Below are positions 63,600 through 64,000 of a DNA stretch of 64,000 nt, one piece after another. A program made the position numbers and the translations under genes. The stretch lies in NCBI RefSeq assembly GCF_000952155.1, contig NZ_JYON01000015.1:56905-120904 (forward strand). Direction: 5' to 3'. Below the pieces are notes generated by a model. It saw only the letters and a list, made by a program, of their open reading frames with translations. It did not search any database and was not told where the DNA came from. Numbering within the stretch: position 1 is the first letter of the stretch; the number at the start of each line of letters is the position of its first letter. The stretch comes from Aliterella atlantica CENA595. Lineage in GTDB: Bacteria > Cyanobacteriota > Cyanobacteriia > Cyanobacteriales > Chroococcidiopsidaceae.

Positions 63600-63886
63600 G
63601 GCAATGTCTCGTCTGGAATACTGATAATTTGAAAGATAGCCCAAGGGCTAGTATCTTTATATAGCCACCAAGTATGGTGAGATTTGCCCGTTCTTGTTGA
63701 AGGCGTATTTTGTATTAATCCCAAATCAGGAGTTAAATTACCCAGAGCAAGCTTCATGTTTTTGAAAGCAGGAATCCTTTTAGGCGCTCTACGCACATCA
63801 TCTATCGACCTAAAAATAGACACTCCACATGCTTGACATTCTATCGCCCCTTTAAAATAAGATTTGTTAGGGCTTAGAGCTTGTTT
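63596..63886 (-). pseudogene. zinc-ribbon-like small gene cut at its 5' end by an IS
   Basis: The frame from 63886 reads …SPNKSYFKGAIECQACGVSI, then SIDDVRRAPKRIPAFKNMKL and later HHTWWLYKDTSPWAIFQIIS. The CxxC pair (ECQAC) lies upstream of the GTG at 63823, so that GTG is probably not the true start. No other start codon exists before a stop created by the neighbouring IS end (about 63870-63890). I infer that an IS insertion removed the beginning. The family is not recognised. Confidence 0.5.
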
Positions 63887-63964
63887 CTAAATAAATATTG
63901 AGTTGAAGGTTTGTTGCTGAATGCTGGTACGAGGATAGAAATGTAGTTCTTGCGGATTGAGAAG

Positions 63965-64000
63965 ATGCTTAAGTCTTATCCGAGCGACCTGACGGATGCT
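63965..64000 (+). mobile_element. start of an IS5/IS4-type transposase, cut by window end
   Basis: An ATG at 63965 opens MLKSYPSDLTDA, the very typical beginning of transposases of the IS5 (IS1031/IS402-like) group. The left end of the element is probably near 63870-63890 (GAGCTTGTTTCTAAATAA region). The rest lies outside the window. Confidence 0.65.

Noticed and set aside
1..64000. tRNA, rRNA or CRISPR arrays
   Set aside because: Reading both strands by eye I found no T-loop/acceptor pair, no rRNA-like stretch and no regularly spaced 25-40 bp repeats; a tRNA scan would be needed to exclude one with certainty.

Overview
The window is cyanobacterial chromosome or large-plasmid DNA. The HIP1 octamer GCGATCGC and its extended forms are scattered through almost every gene. 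Heptanucleotide repeats and very small dispersed repeats of the kind known from filamentous and colonial cyanobacteria are present. Genes typical of the group occur: an SmtA-type metallothionein, a UbiD decarboxylase, DUF3611, an SLH protein and GH100 invertase. The genus cannot be fixed from sequence alone. I saw no tRNA, rRNA or CRISPR array.

Layout. 1-8.4 kb is housekeeping-like: a PAS-GGDEF-EAL protein cut by the window edge, mobA, an atypical SDR, a metallothionein behind an SmtB/ArsR-type inverted repeat, a methyltransferase, a Uma2 nuclease and full-length metH. 8.4-13.3 kb holds a truncated GT26 glycosyltransferase, a TetR regulator divergent from an NmrA-like reductase, an SLH protein with a coding tandem repeat, and a VOC dioxygenase. 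13.7-24.1 kb is a minus-strand accessory island with a GC-rich core: a BASS symporter, DUF202, a SLC13/DASS anion permease, protocatechuate 3,4-dioxygenase pcaHG, DoxX, an FMN reductase, a decayed acetoin-reductase-like SDR, an arylsulfatase and its radical-SAM maturase. It reads as capture and oxidation of aromatic compounds and sulfate esters, but the rest of the beta-ketoadipate pathway is absent here.

24.3-36.9 kb carries a cardiolipin synthase, a glycogen-debranching-like enzyme, a gluconolactonase and a glucose dehydrogenase, then stress and envelope genes: DUF3611, HtrA, PRC-barrel/DUF2382, neutral invertase, HdeD, a frameshifted general-stress gene and a second DoxX. 37-44.6 kb is the most unusual part. 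A free Yip1-family protein and a free membrane-anchored alpha/beta-hydrolase-like protein lie beside a 1220-residue protein that fuses a Yip1 module, a hydrolase module of the same family and a large C-terminal region I cannot assign. An AI-2E-type permease and a holin-like protein lie among them. 44.8-45.7 kb is an IS5-like remnant that has cut a P-type ATPase. 45.7-52.9 kb has a fusion of a degenerate methylglyoxal-synthase-like domain with a lipid kinase, a polysaccharide deacetylase, another AI-2E permease, MscS and an intact stress protein. Broken copies of DUF3611 and AI-2E genes lie between them, so parts of this region were duplicated and one copy is decaying.

53-64 kb is ordinary again: ExbB/ExbD, ubiD, a small membrane protein, an M15-like protein, and a five-gene operon of a polar amino-acid-type ABC importer with an M20 amidohydrolase. 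A glycosyltransferase pseudogene, a second lipid kinase and a short gene pair broken by an IS at the right edge follow.
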